A program made the translations under genes and the position numbers. Shown piece by piece: positions 7,671 to 16,257 of a stretch of 56,242 nucleotides of DNA (the first letter of the stretch is position 1; every line of letters begins with the position of its first letter). A model generated the notes under the pieces. It had not been told where the DNA came from, made no database searches, and saw only the letters and a program-made list of their open reading frames with translations. The DNA lies in assembly GCA_021819135.1 (NCBI GenBank), contig JAKASE010000014.1, positions 1 through 56,242 of the forward strand. Reading direction: 5' to 3'. The stretch is from Thermoplasmata archaeon. Its GTDB lineage: Archaea; Thermoplasmatota; Thermoplasmata; Lutacidiplasmatales; UBA184.

Positions 7671-8612
7671 TCACCTGCGCAGGCGTTCAAGCGCGGCGCC
7701 GACCATGAGCGGGAGGAGGACGGTCACGTCCCCCTCGACGGTCGTGTGATGGGCGCGAGCCTTGACCTTGCCCCAGGAGATCGCCTCCCGGGTCCGGGCG
7801 CCCGACAGGCTCCCGTCCCACTCGACCGCGGTGGTCAGGTAGAGGGCGGCGTCCAGGCCGCCGCGGAACTGGTTCCACCAGATCGTGTGGTGCTTCGAGA
7901 TGCCGCCGCCGAGCATCACCGCCCCGGCCCGTTTCGCCTCGAAGACGAGGTCGGAGATCGCCTGCTCGTCGGAGAGGAGGTCGAGCGAGAGCCCCTTGTG
8001 GTCCTGCCAGAACAGCCAGATCTGCGAGCCGACCGCACCGTCGGTGATCCCCGGGACGAACACCGGCACGTGCCGGTCGTACGCCGCGCGCAGGATGCTC
8101 GACCGGGCGCTCGCCGGTATCGCGGCCCCGATCGCGGAGGAGAGGTCGCGGGTCGACAGGCTCCGGGTCCCCTTCGCCCATAGGTCCCGCAGGATCGCCT
8201 GCATCTTCCGCTCGAGGATCGCCCCGTAGTTCGCCTCGGGGATCACGAGGTTCCCGAGGCGGTAGCGGTGGTGGCGGTGGAGCTCGGCGTCGTCGAGCTC
8301 CCAGGCCCCGTGGTAGTACGGGCGGAAGGCGCGGGCGAGGTCGTGGTCGAGGGTCCCGCACGTCGTGATCACCGCGTCGACGTACCCCTCCCGGACCAGG
8401 GTCGCGAGGACCCCGCGCGTGCCGGTCGCGACGATGTCGGCGGGGAACGACAGGAACGTTGTCATCTCCCGGTCGCCGAGGATCTCGGCGAGCAGGTCGA
8501 CCCCGTCCGCGACCTCTTTCGCGCTGAACCCCCCGCCGGCGGCAAGGCGCCGAGCGAGCGTGTCGAGGCTCGGCCGGTCGTCGATACGTACGTCCTCTAC
8601 CTTGCGCGGCAC
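7671..8612 (-). CDS. dys: Deoxyhypusine synthase
   Basis: This NAD- and spermidine-dependent enzyme makes the deoxyhypusine residue on translation factor aIF5A. The product is 313 residues, about the family length. It has the conserved block MLGGGISKHHTIWWNQFRGG, then YLTTAVEWDGSLSGA, and near residue 285 SWGKVK with the lysine that forms the enzyme-imine intermediate. The start was set to GTG at 8612, 25 bases after a TATA box at 8634-8641; a TTG at 8624 would leave only ~13 bases. That TATA box overlaps the stop codon of the presenilin gene upstream, so dys has its own promoter despite the tight packing. Confidence 0.92.
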   Translation of the reverse strand: MPRKVEDVRIDDRPSLDTLARRLAAGGGFSAKEVADGVDLLAEILGDREMTTFLSFPADIVATGTRGVLATLVREGYVDAVITTCGTLDHDLARAFRPYYHGAWELDDAELHRHHRYRLGNLVIPEANYGAILERKMQAILRDLWAKGTRSLSTRDLSSAIGAAIPASARSSILRAAYDRHVPVFVPGITDGAVGSQIWLFWQDHKGLSLDLLSDEQAISDLVFEAKRAGAVMLGGGISKHHTIWWNQFRGGLDAALYLTTAVEWDGSLSGARTREAISWGKVKARAHHTTVEGDVTVLLPLMVGAALERLRR

Positions 8613-8633
8613 GGCCGGCCGCAACCGTCCGGG

Positions 8634-8641
8634 GTTAAAGC
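8634..8641 (-). promoter_or_regulatory. TATA box of dys overlapping the upstream stop codon
   Basis: CTTTAACC on the minus strand contains the TAA stop of the presenilin-family gene (8635-8637). It sits 25 bases before the GTG chosen for dys. Confidence 0.55.
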
Positions 8642-9603
8642 GCTCCCGTGAACCCGAGGGTGAACGAGTGGAACACGAGGAGGTAGGTGATCACGTATCC
8701 GACCATCGCCCCGCCGTTGAGCAGCGGGAGGCCGGCCTGGGGGTTCCCGCGGAGGACGTAGCGCATCAAGACCCCATAGCCGCCGAGGGAGCCCACGAGG
8801 GCGCCGATCGCGACCCAGAGGGAGGCCCCGATGCCGAGGAGGACCGGGGCGGAGGGGAGCCAGATGAACGCCGAGACGACGAGCGTCCCCGGGATCACGA
8901 CGTCCCCGAGCCCCATGAACATCGCGCTCCGCTCCTCGACCGGCTGGCCGCGCTGCACGGCGAGGGGAGGCGCCTTCGTGTAGTCGTACCCCGCCGACTC
9001 GGGCATGACCATCAGGATCGGGAGCTTCATCTCGGTCACGACGTCCGCGAGCGAGACCATATGCTTCGTCCGGTAGACCGCGATCGCGTCGTAGACCATC
9101 AGGGCCCCGAGCAGAATGAACGCGGGGAGGATCCCGAAGGAGATCCCGAGGAGGGCGACCAGGGACCCGGCGGCGAGGAACCCCGCGAGGTCGACGATGT
9201 ACCACTGGGGCTCGACGAGGAGGGCGAAGTAGAGGGCGGCGCTCACCATCGCCGAGAGCACGAGCGGGAGATCGATGACGAGCTCCGCGCCGTACGGCGG
9301 CGGGAGGATGAGGTTCGGGAAGAGGAGGCCGAACGACGCGTAGAGGGTAAAGTAGAGCGACCCCGCGATCGCGATCAGGATCAGGTGGCGGAGCCCGGCG
9401 ATCCCCCCGCGCCGCCGGGAGAAGAAGAGAATGAACAGCGGAGCGATGACGATGATCGCGATGAAGACGAGCGGCGCGGTCGGGCTCTGGGGGTTCGAGG
9501 TCGAGGAGAGACCCGCCGAGTGGAACGGCTGCGCGAGGGCGAGACCGACCGCCTGGGCCCCGACGTAGAGCGCCAGCAGGCCGGCCCAGCGCAGGCTCCG
9601 CAT
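8635..9603 (-). CDS. Presenilin / signal-peptide-peptidase family intramembrane aspartyl protease
   Basis: The product is 322 residues with about nine hydrophobic segments. The two catalytic aspartates of the GxGD proteases are visible. D172 lies in the YD motif (LMVYDAIAVYRTKHM). D234 lies in MGLGDVVIPG. The downstream PAL motif appears as LPLLNGG near residue 293, so the Ala is replaced by Leu. Archaeal members (PSH) cleave transmembrane helices in the membrane plane; the substrates here are unknown. The gene lies 6 bases downstream of aIF2-beta on the same strand and is probably cotranscribed with it. Confidence 0.85.
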   Translation of the reverse strand: MRSLRWAGLLALYVGAQAVGLALAQPFHSAGLSSTSNPQSPTAPLVFIAIIVIAPLFILFFSRRRGGIAGLRHLILIAIAGSLYFTLYASFGLLFPNLILPPPYGAELVIDLPLVLSAMVSAALYFALLVEPQWYIVDLAGFLAAGSLVALLGISFGILPAFILLGALMVYDAIAVYRTKHMVSLADVVTEMKLPILMVMPESAGYDYTKAPPLAVQRGQPVEERSAMFMGLGDVVIPGTLVVSAFIWLPSAPVLLGIGASLWVAIGALVGSLGGYGVLMRYVLRGNPQAGLPLLNGGAMVGYVITYLLVFHSFTLGFTGAL

Positions 9604-9609
9604 CGCCCG

Positions 9610-10227
9610 CTACGGCTGGACGACCGCGTAGGCGTTGTTGCCGAGCACCTTCGTGATCTTCGCGTTGATCGTGACCCCGCGCTGGTTCGCGCCGGTCACG
9701 AAGATCACGAACCCTTCCTTCTTCGCGACGCCATCGCCGCGCCGTCCGACGTCCTCGATGACGAGCCGGTAGACCTCGCCGACGACGACCGGCGTCTTCG
9801 GCTTCTCGGGCGTGAGCACCCGCCGGACCGTCACCGGCCGCTGGGCCCCGCAGGCCTCGCAGACGAGGAGCGTGAGACGGCCCTCCTTCTTGAGGTGGGT
9901 GTCGGGGCGCTTGCATTCCGAGCAGATCACGTACTTCGCGGTGTAGTCGCGCACGCGCTGGCCGATCTGCTCCTTCGTCAGGCGGGACTTCAAGACCCCG
10001 CGCGGGAGATCGAGGACCCCGGGGCAGCCGAACTCGCGGGCGAGGAACCCGATCACGTGCTCGGGCTCGCGGCGGAGGACCCCCGTGATCTCCTGGAAGT
10101 TGCGGATGACGGTGTTCTTGCCGTCCGTCATGATGTCCGGCTCCGGGACCTGGAACCGTTCGCCTCCGGTCTGGACCGGGGGCAGCTTCGCCCGGGCCCG
10201 CTCGAGCAACGCCTCGTAAGAGCTCAT
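9610..10227 (-). CDS. Translation initiation factor aIF2 beta subunit with C-terminal TRAM domain
   Basis: The product is 205 residues. Residues 1-135 match aIF2-beta, which with the alpha and gamma subunits carries initiator tRNA to the ribosome: an N-terminal helix (SYEALLERARAKLP), the central alpha/beta fold, and a C-terminal zinc ribbon CSECKRPD...CEACGAQRPVTVRRV. Residues ~140-205 add a small beta-barrel (VGEVYRLVIEDVGRRGDGVA, then EGFVIFVTGA) typical of TRAM RNA-binding domains. The fusion is known from other Euryarchaeota such as haloarchaea, as far as I recall. The gene heads a short cluster with the presenilin gene. Confidence 0.9.
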   Translation of the reverse strand: MSSYEALLERARAKLPPVQTGGERFQVPEPDIMTDGKNTVIRNFQEITGVLRREPEHVIGFLAREFGCPGVLDLPRGVLKSRLTKEQIGQRVRDYTAKYVICSECKRPDTHLKKEGRLTLLVCEACGAQRPVTVRRVLTPEKPKTPVVVGEVYRLVIEDVGRRGDGVAKKEGFVIFVTGANQRGVTINAKITKVLGNNAYAVVQP

Positions 10228-10270
10228 GGAGTACCGACCGAGCCGGTCGGGGGGGATAAGCGCTCCGCCC

Positions 10271-10930
10271 TCAGGGAAGGCCGGAGGGGAACCGCTCGAG
10301 GAGGTCGGCGACCCGGCCGAGGTCCCGCTCGGTCACGATCGCGGTCGCGTTCGCCCGCACGGCGTCGTCCTCGGGGAGGAACGCGATCCCCATCCGGCTT
10401 CGCCGGAAGAGGCCGACATCGATCTCCGAGTTCCCGACGGAGGCGGTCTCCCCGGGGCCGATCCCGAGGCGCTCCTGGAGGGCGGCGAGGACGCCTTCCT
10501 TGCCATGGATCGGGACGCGGATGATCCCGTCGCCGGTCAGGCGGCCGTCCCCGTCGGCCTCGAGCCCGTTCGCGAGGACGTGGTCGATCCCGAGCTCCTG
10601 CCCGATGCGCTCGGCGACGAGGTCGAGGCCCCCGCTCACGATCGCGGTCGTCACCCGCAGCGCCCGGAGCCGGGCGAACAGACCGTGGGCCCCGGGCATG
10701 AGCGCGACCGGGGCAAGGATCCGTCGGAGGTCGGCGAGGGAGAGCTCGGGATCGTGCCGCCACCAGAGGCGGACGTCCGAGCGGATGAACTCGCGGTCGT
10801 CGATCTCGTTCGCGAGGAACTTGCGGAGCCCCTCGTCGTTCGTGTCGCCGAAGTGGTCGTGGACCGCCCGCCAGGAGCTCGCGACCGTGAGGAGGGTCCC
10901 GTCCATGTCGAACGCGACGAGCCTAAGCAC
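10271..10930 (-). CDS. HAD-superfamily phosphatase, SerB-like
   Basis: The product is 219 residues with the HAD motifs in order: the nucleophile motif DMDGT (residues 8-12), motif II Ser in TAIVSGGLD, the motif III Lys in HGKEGVL, and motif IV GNSEID. The helical cap between motifs I and II resembles phosphoserine phosphatase. Dephosphorylation of phosphoserine or a similar small phosphomonoester is the best guess; substrate residues do not settle it. It overlaps the aldo/keto reductase stop by 8 bases and lies at the end of the valS operon. Confidence 0.75.
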   Translation of the reverse strand: MLRLVAFDMDGTLLTVASSWRAVHDHFGDTNDEGLRKFLANEIDDREFIRSDVRLWWRHDPELSLADLRRILAPVALMPGAHGLFARLRALRVTTAIVSGGLDLVAERIGQELGIDHVLANGLEADGDGRLTGDGIIRVPIHGKEGVLAALQERLGIGPGETASVGNSEIDVGLFRRSRMGIAFLPEDDAVRANATAIVTERDLGRVADLLERFPSGLP

Positions 10931-11915
10931 GGTCGCCCCGCGCGATCGCCTCCGCCTCCGCGAGGACCCGGGCCGACGGGCGGACGGCCCAGGCGCGGAG
11001 GTTCCCGTCGACCTGCTCCGGGCGGCTCATGCCGACGATCGGGGCCGCGCCGCGCCCCTCGAGCCAGTGGAGCGCGATCGAGGCGAGCGGGACCTCTTCC
11101 CGCTCGGCGAGCTCCCGCAGCGTGCGGGTCCGGGCGAGGATCTCGGGGAGCCGGTCCCCCTCGAACAATCGATGGGAGTAGCGGCGGACCTCGGCCGGGA
11201 TCCGCGCGCCGTCGACGTACCGGCCGTGGAGGAGGCCGCGCGCGAGGGGGGTATAGGCCTCCACGAGGATGCGGTGCGTGCGGCAGTAGTCGCGCACGTT
11301 CTCCCCCTCCTCGCGATAGAACAGGTTGTACTCGACCTGGTTGACCGCGAGGCGTGCCTCGGAGAGGTGGCGGGCGGCCTCCTCGAGCTCCTCGACCGTG
11401 AAGTTCGAGACGCCGATCGCGCCGACCTTCCCTTCCCTATAGAGCGACTCGAGGGCGCTCATCGTCTCGCGGAGGGGGACATGTCGGTCGGGCGCGTGGA
11501 CGAGGTAGAGGTCGACCGACCGCCGGCCGAGACGCTCGAGGCTGTTGATGAGGCTCGCCCGCACCTGCGACGGTCTCAGGTGCTCCCAGGAGACCTTCGT
11601 GACGACATAGGCGTCGTCCGCGGTCCCGGCGGCCCGCCCGAGCACCTCGCCGAGCAGGCGCTCGGAGCGGCCGTTCCCGTACACCTCGGCGGTGTCGAAC
11701 CAGCGGAGACCGAGCTCCCAGGCCCGACCGATCGTCGCCTTCGTGCGGGCCTCGTCTTCCGGACCCCAGCGCCCGAGGCCCCAGAGCCCGAGCCCGAGGA
11801 CCGGGTGGCGTTTCGCGGCGCCCGGGATCTCGTAGGTGCCGAGGGCGACCGGAGCGGTCGGGGCGGGCGTCGGCCGACGGCGCTTCGGAGAGGCCTTGCG
11901 GGCGGTTGGGGTCAT
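10923..11915 (-). CDS. Aldo/keto reductase
   Basis: The product is 330 residues, the length of an NADPH-dependent AKR TIM barrel. The tetrad is partly visible: D and Y in WFDTAEVYGNG, K in VVTKVSWEHL, H in YLVHAPDRH. Then come GVSNFTVEEL and QVEYNLFYRE. The long open frame upstream is a shadow of valS; the start was set to ATG at 11915, which overlaps the valS stop as ATGA. A basic Ala/Pro/Lys-rich N-terminus of about 20 residues precedes the barrel. The substrate is unknown; the operon with valS gives no hint. Confidence 0.85.
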   Translation of the reverse strand: MTPTARKASPKRRRPTPAPTAPVALGTYEIPGAAKRHPVLGLGLWGLGRWGPEDEARTKATIGRAWELGLRWFDTAEVYGNGRSERLLGEVLGRAAGTADDAYVVTKVSWEHLRPSQVRASLINSLERLGRRSVDLYLVHAPDRHVPLRETMSALESLYREGKVGAIGVSNFTVEELEEAARHLSEARLAVNQVEYNLFYREEGENVRDYCRTHRILVEAYTPLARGLLHGRYVDGARIPAEVRRYSHRLFEGDRLPEILARTRTLRELAEREEVPLASIALHWLEGRGAAPIVGMSRPEQVDGNLRAWAVRPSARVLAEAEAIARGDRA

Positions 11916-14596
11916 GGCTCCTCGGAAGGCGAGCCGCTCGCCTTCAAGTGCTCGTCGATGCGGGCGCGCCGGGCCTCGAGCTCCTTCGCCTTCTCTTCCG
12001 TCTCCCGGACGACCTCGGCCGGGGCGCGCGCGCGGAACCCGTCGTCGGCGAGACGCGCCCGGGTCTTCGCGAGGAGCTCGGTAAGCTTCTCCCGCTCCCG
12101 CTCGAGCGCCCGGGTCTCCCCGGGGGAGGCCGGGGGCCGTTCGAGGAAGCACTCCCCGAGCGGCGCGACCCGACCGCTCGCGTTCGCCGGGGCCGGGTCC
12201 GCCGGCCCGAGGAAGGTGAGGGAACCCACGCGGGCGAGCCGTTGGAGGGTCGCCCGCTCCGATGCGAGCACCCGCGCGACCTCCGGCCCGGAAGGGCGCA
12301 GCCAGGCACCCGGTGCCGCCTCGGGCGGGACCTTCTCCTCGGACCGCAGGTTCCGCAGGAGACGGATCGCCTCGAGGACCGGCTCCATCGCGACCTCGGC
12401 CTCCGGGTCGGGCGGGGCCTCCGAGGCCGTCGGCCAGGGGGCGAGGGCGAGGAGCTCACCGGAGTGCGGCAGCCCGTGCCAGAGCTCCTCGGTCATGTGC
12501 GGTACGAACGGGTGGAGGAGGCGGAGCGTGCGGTCGAACACGAACAGGAGCGTGGCCCGGGCGTCCCGGCGGGCCGGCTCGCCCCGCCGGCCGGCGAGGG
12601 CGTCCTTCGCGATCTCGACGTACCGGTCGGCGAGGTCGTGCCAGACGAACCCGTGGAGCGCGGTCGCCGCGCGGGTCGGGGCGAACTCCGTGATCGCCCG
12701 GTCCGTCTCGTCGATCGTGCGGCGGAGCCGGCTCAGGATCCACCGGTTCTCGAGGGCGGTACCGGGCGAGAGCGCCGGTGCCCCCTCGGGAGGTGACGCG
12801 CCGGGGGGGACGTGGACGAGGGTCAGCCGGCCGAGGTTCCAGACCTTCGTGAGGAAGTTCCGGGCCCCTTCGAGCGCCCCGACGCCGAACGGCCCGTCCT
12901 CGTCGGTCGGGTTGGGGAAGACGAGGCCGAAGCGCATCGCGTCAGCTCCCCGCTCCCGGACGACGTCGAGCGGGTCGGGGGAGTTGCCGAGATGCTTCGA
13001 CATCCGGCGGCCGATCTCGTCCCGGAGCATGCCGGTGAAGTAGATGTCCGAGAACGGCCGCTCTCCCGTGAAGTAGTAACCGCCCATCATCATCCGCGCC
13101 ACCCAGAAGAACATGATGTCGCGACCGGTGACGAGGACGTCCGTCGGATAGTAGTGGTCGAGGTCCGCGGTCCGGTCGGGCCAGCCCAGCGTGACGAACG
13201 GCCACAGCCACGACGTGAACCAGGCGTCGAGCACGTCCGGGTCCGGGACGAGGTCCCCCGCGCCGCAGTAGGCGCACCGGACGGGGGGATCCACGGAGAC
13301 CGTCTCCCGGCCGCACGTCCGGCAGAACGCCACCGGCACCGGGTGGCCCCAGAAGACCTGGCGGGAGATGCACCAGTCCTGGATCCCCTCGAGCCAGCGG
13401 AGGAACGTCCGCTCCCACCGCTCCGGATGGATCCGGATCTCCCCCTTCTGCACCGCCTCGAGGACCGGGGCGGCGAGGCCCTTCATCCGGACGAACCACT
13501 GCGTCGAGAGCCGCGGCTCGATGGGGGCCTCCGAACGCTCGGACCGGGCCACCGAATGGCGGTACGGCTCGCGACGGACCAGGAGGCCGAGGCGCTCGAG
13601 CTCCTCCGTCGTGCGGGCGCGCGCCTCCTCGACCCCGAGGCCGTGGAACCGGGGGTCGACCCACGGGCCCGTGAGCTCCGCCCCCTCGGTGAGGATCTCC
13701 GTCGGCTTCGGAAGCTCCGGGTGGCGCTCGGCGATCTCGTAATCGACCGGGTCGTGGCGAGGCGTCAGCTTGAGGGCCCCGGTGCCGAAGGCCGGGTCGA
13801 TCGCCGCGTCGGTGATCACGGCCACGACCCGGTCGGTCATCGGCACCCGGACCTGCCGTCCGATGTCGGAGGCATGCCGGGCGTCCTCGGGATGGACCGC
13901 GACCGCGACATCGCCGAAGATCGTCTCCGGCCGCACGGTCGCGACCTCGATCCCGCCCGGGCTCCCGTCGGCCCATGGGTAGCGGACGGTGACGAGCGTC
14001 GCCTCCTCCTCGCCGTGCACGACCTCGAGGTCGGAGATCGCGGTCCGAAGCTTCGGGTCCCAGTTGACGAGACGCTCGCCGCGGTAGACGAGGCCGTCCC
14101 GGTAGAGCCGCGCGAACACCTCGCGGGTGGCCCGGACGCTCCCCGGGTCCATGGTGTAGCGGAACCGGCTCCAGTCGACCGAGAACCCGCCGGCGCGGGT
14201 CTGCTCGACGATGCGGCGCTCGTGCTCCTCCCGCCACCGCTCGACCTCGCGCCGGCCCTCCTCCCGGGGAAGGGACTCGAGCAGCACCCCCGCCTTCAGG
14301 AGACGCCGACGCACCTCGACCTGCGTCGCGAGGCCGGCGTGATCGAGCCCGGGGACCCAGACCGTGGGCACTCCCCGCATCCGGGAGCGCCGGATCAGGA
14401 TGTCCTGGACGGTGTCGCCGAGCATGTGGCCCATCGTGAGGACCCCGGTGACGTTCGGCGGTGGGAGGACGATCGAGTAGCCCGGGGCGGTCGGACGGTC
14501 CGGTCCACGGAACGCCCCCGCCCCTTCCCAGGCGGCCTGCCAGCGTGCGTCGACCTCCCGCGGGTCGAACCGTGTGGGGAGCGCGGGCGCGGTCAG
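11912..14596 (-). CDS. valS: Valyl-tRNA synthetase
   Basis: The class I enzyme charges tRNA-Val. The product is ~894 residues. The HIGH equivalent is PPPNVTGVLTMGHM near residue 45. The KMSKS loop reads RMSKHLGN, so the last Ser is His. An editing-domain insert and zinc-binding pairs (CRTCGRE, CAYCGAG) are also seen, and a coiled-coil C-terminus ends in SGSPSEEP. No ATG, GTG or TTG occurs in frame between the first conserved residues and the overlapping exporter gene; the first in-frame ATG lies inside the active-site signature. CTG at 14594-14596 overlaps the permease stop as CTGA and has a purine-rich GGGAGGGGGAG just upstream, so CTG initiation is the simplest reading. Confidence 0.9.
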   Translation of the reverse strand: MTAPALPTRFDPREVDARWQAAWEGAGAFRGPDRPTAPGYSIVLPPPNVTGVLTMGHMLGDTVQDILIRRSRMRGVPTVWVPGLDHAGLATQVEVRRRLLKAGVLLESLPREEGRREVERWREEHERRIVEQTRAGGFSVDWSRFRYTMDPGSVRATREVFARLYRDGLVYRGERLVNWDPKLRTAISDLEVVHGEEEATLVTVRYPWADGSPGGIEVATVRPETIFGDVAVAVHPEDARHASDIGRQVRVPMTDRVVAVITDAAIDPAFGTGALKLTPRHDPVDYEIAERHPELPKPTEILTEGAELTGPWVDPRFHGLGVEEARARTTEELERLGLLVRREPYRHSVARSERSEAPIEPRLSTQWFVRMKGLAAPVLEAVQKGEIRIHPERWERTFLRWLEGIQDWCISRQVFWGHPVPVAFCRTCGRETVSVDPPVRCAYCGAGDLVPDPDVLDAWFTSWLWPFVTLGWPDRTADLDHYYPTDVLVTGRDIMFFWVARMMMGGYYFTGERPFSDIYFTGMLRDEIGRRMSKHLGNSPDPLDVVRERGADAMRFGLVFPNPTDEDGPFGVGALEGARNFLTKVWNLGRLTLVHVPPGASPPEGAPALSPGTALENRWILSRLRRTIDETDRAITEFAPTRAATALHGFVWHDLADRYVEIAKDALAGRRGEPARRDARATLLFVFDRTLRLLHPFVPHMTEELWHGLPHSGELLALAPWPTASEAPPDPEAEVAMEPVLEAIRLLRNLRSEEKVPPEAAPGAWLRPSGPEVARVLASERATLQRLARVGSLTFLGPADPAPANASGRVAPLGECFLERPPASPGETRALEREREKLTELLAKTRARLADDGFRARAPAEVVRETEEKAKELEARRARIDEHLKASGSPSEEP

Positions 14597-16257
14597 CCGC
14601 TCCCCCTCCCGAAGGCATACGGCAGGCAGACGGCGAGCTCGCCCACCGCGACGAGCGCCATCACGAGGAGGCCGATCGCCTCGCCCCCCGGTCGCTCGAT
14701 CTGGAAGGCGAGGAGGGGGAGCGCCGCCACGAGGAGGCCCGGTATCGAGACCAGGACCGCGAGCCAGGCTCCGGCGTAGAGGTTCGTGATCGGGAGCCCC
14801 CTCGCACGGGCGCGGCGGAACAGGATCCCGAGCTCGAGCAGCGCGGCGGCGACCACCCCGGGCAGCTCGGCGACCACGAACGCGACGAAGACGATCGGGT
14901 CGAAGACCCGGACCAGCGTGAGGCCGAGCACCACTGTGCTCGCGACGAGGTACATCAGGCTGATCAGCGCGACCTTGCCGGTGAGGAGCGAACGGTCCGA
15001 GAGCGGGAGCGTGCGGCCGTAGGAGTAGGCAAACACCTCGATGGCGAAGAACGCAGGCCCGAAGAAGGTTGCGAGGAGCGCGGCCGTCGTCACCGCGGCG
15101 AGGGCGAGGGCGAGCGCCGACTCCGCGCTCGGCGCGGTCGCGTAGGTCCACAGGCCGAGGGCGAACGCGTCGAGGATCGGGAGGAGGATGAGGAACGCGT
15201 AGCCGGGGGTTCGGCTCGCGATGCGGAGGTCCTTGCGAAGGACCGCGAGGGAGGCCGTCCCCGGATGGAGGCGGACGACCGGCGCCGCCCCTGCCCGGGG
15301 GAGCGTGGCGGGCACGAGACCGACCCGGCGGACGGAGAGGAACAGCCAAAGGACCGACCAGACGGCGAGCGCCCCGTACCCCGCGACCGACGCCGCGAGC
15401 ACGAGCGCTCCGGTCGCATCGAGATCGAGGGATCCCGGGCCGCCCGCCGCGAGTGCGGTCACCGCCGCGAAGGGGTACGGGTAGGCGGCGAGAAGTAGGT
15501 CGCCGCCGATCGACGGGCCCGAGGCCGAGACCCGGGCGAGAAGGGCGAAGAACGCCGGCGCCGCGGTGACGAACCCGAACATCGCGAACGCCGGGACGAG
15601 CCAGAGCACGAGGTAGAGCCACCGGACCACCGCGCTACCCCCGCCGCCCCGGGACCCCTGGACGCGACGAACGAAGAACCGCCCGGTAAGGAGGGAGAGC
15701 GCGAGGGCGAAGGCGACCGTCGCGAAGGCGCCCGGCAGCGCGGCGAGCCCGACCCACGGGCCGAGGGCGATCCCGAGGAGGAGCGGGGTCACGAACGCGA
15801 CCGTGATCGCGGGGAGGTCGAAGAGGCGCAGGTAGAGGAGGCCGGCGGCCCGGGAGAGGGTCCGGTCCTCGATCGGGAGCGGCTCGAGGACCGGGAAGAC
15901 CCCCGAGGCGAGGAACGTCGGGAGGATCTGCATCCCCGTCCACCAGAGGAACGCGACGTCGAGGCTGAAGAGGCCGGTGAGCAGCCCGGCCCGGAAGATC
16001 CCCAACGGGAGGGAGGTGCCGAATGCCGACGCGATGAGCGGGGCGTCCCGGAGCGCGTAGGCGACCCCGAGCGCGAGGAGCGCCAGCATGGCGCTGACGA
16101 CCGCCTTGCTCTGGAGGACCCGACGGCGGGCCCGCGCGACGACCTGGCGCGCCGGTCCGGGCGGCATGAGGTTCCCCTGGCGGAAGGCGTAGATCGCCTG
16201 GAACGACAGCTCGGTGAACGCGACGTGGCTGAGCCGGAACGCCTCCCGCCAGCTCAT
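14593..16257 (-). CDS. ABC transporter permease (exporter type)
   Basis: The product is 554 residues with roughly a dozen hydrophobic segments spread over the whole chain. The short cytosolic N-terminus (WREAFRLSHVAFTELSFQAI) is typical of archaeal ABC-2-like permeases. No solute-binding or ATPase motif is present. It overlaps the ATPase gene by ATGA at 16254-16257, so the two form one exporter complex. The cargo is unknown: no peptide, polysaccharide or drug marker is adjacent. Its stop overlaps the proposed CTG start of valS. Confidence 0.75.
   Translation of the reverse strand: MSWREAFRLSHVAFTELSFQAIYAFRQGNLMPPGPARQVVARARRRVLQSKAVVSAMLALLALGVAYALRDAPLIASAFGTSLPLGIFRAGLLTGLFSLDVAFLWWTGMQILPTFLASGVFPVLEPLPIEDRTLSRAAGLLYLRLFDLPAITVAFVTPLLLGIALGPWVGLAALPGAFATVAFALALSLLTGRFFVRRVQGSRGGGGSAVVRWLYLVLWLVPAFAMFGFVTAAPAFFALLARVSASGPSIGGDLLLAAYPYPFAAVTALAAGGPGSLDLDATGALVLAASVAGYGALAVWSVLWLFLSVRRVGLVPATLPRAGAAPVVRLHPGTASLAVLRKDLRIASRTPGYAFLILLPILDAFALGLWTYATAPSAESALALALAAVTTAALLATFFGPAFFAIEVFAYSYGRTLPLSDRSLLTGKVALISLMYLVASTVVLGLTLVRVFDPIVFVAFVVAELPGVVAAALLELGILFRRARARGLPITNLYAGAWLAVLVSIPGLLVAALPLLAFQIERPGGEAIGLLVMALVAVGELAVCLPYAFGRGSG

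Noticed and set aside
8365-10524. A 719-codon plus-strand frame
   Set aside because: It is antisense to dys, presenilin and aIF2-beta. The composition is very acidic and basic low complexity, so it is a shadow.
11916-12152. Extended N-terminus of the aldo/keto reductase up to 12152
   Set aside because: The extra 79 residues are a shadow of the valS C-terminus. The ATG at 11915 with ATGA overlap is the normal operon arrangement here.
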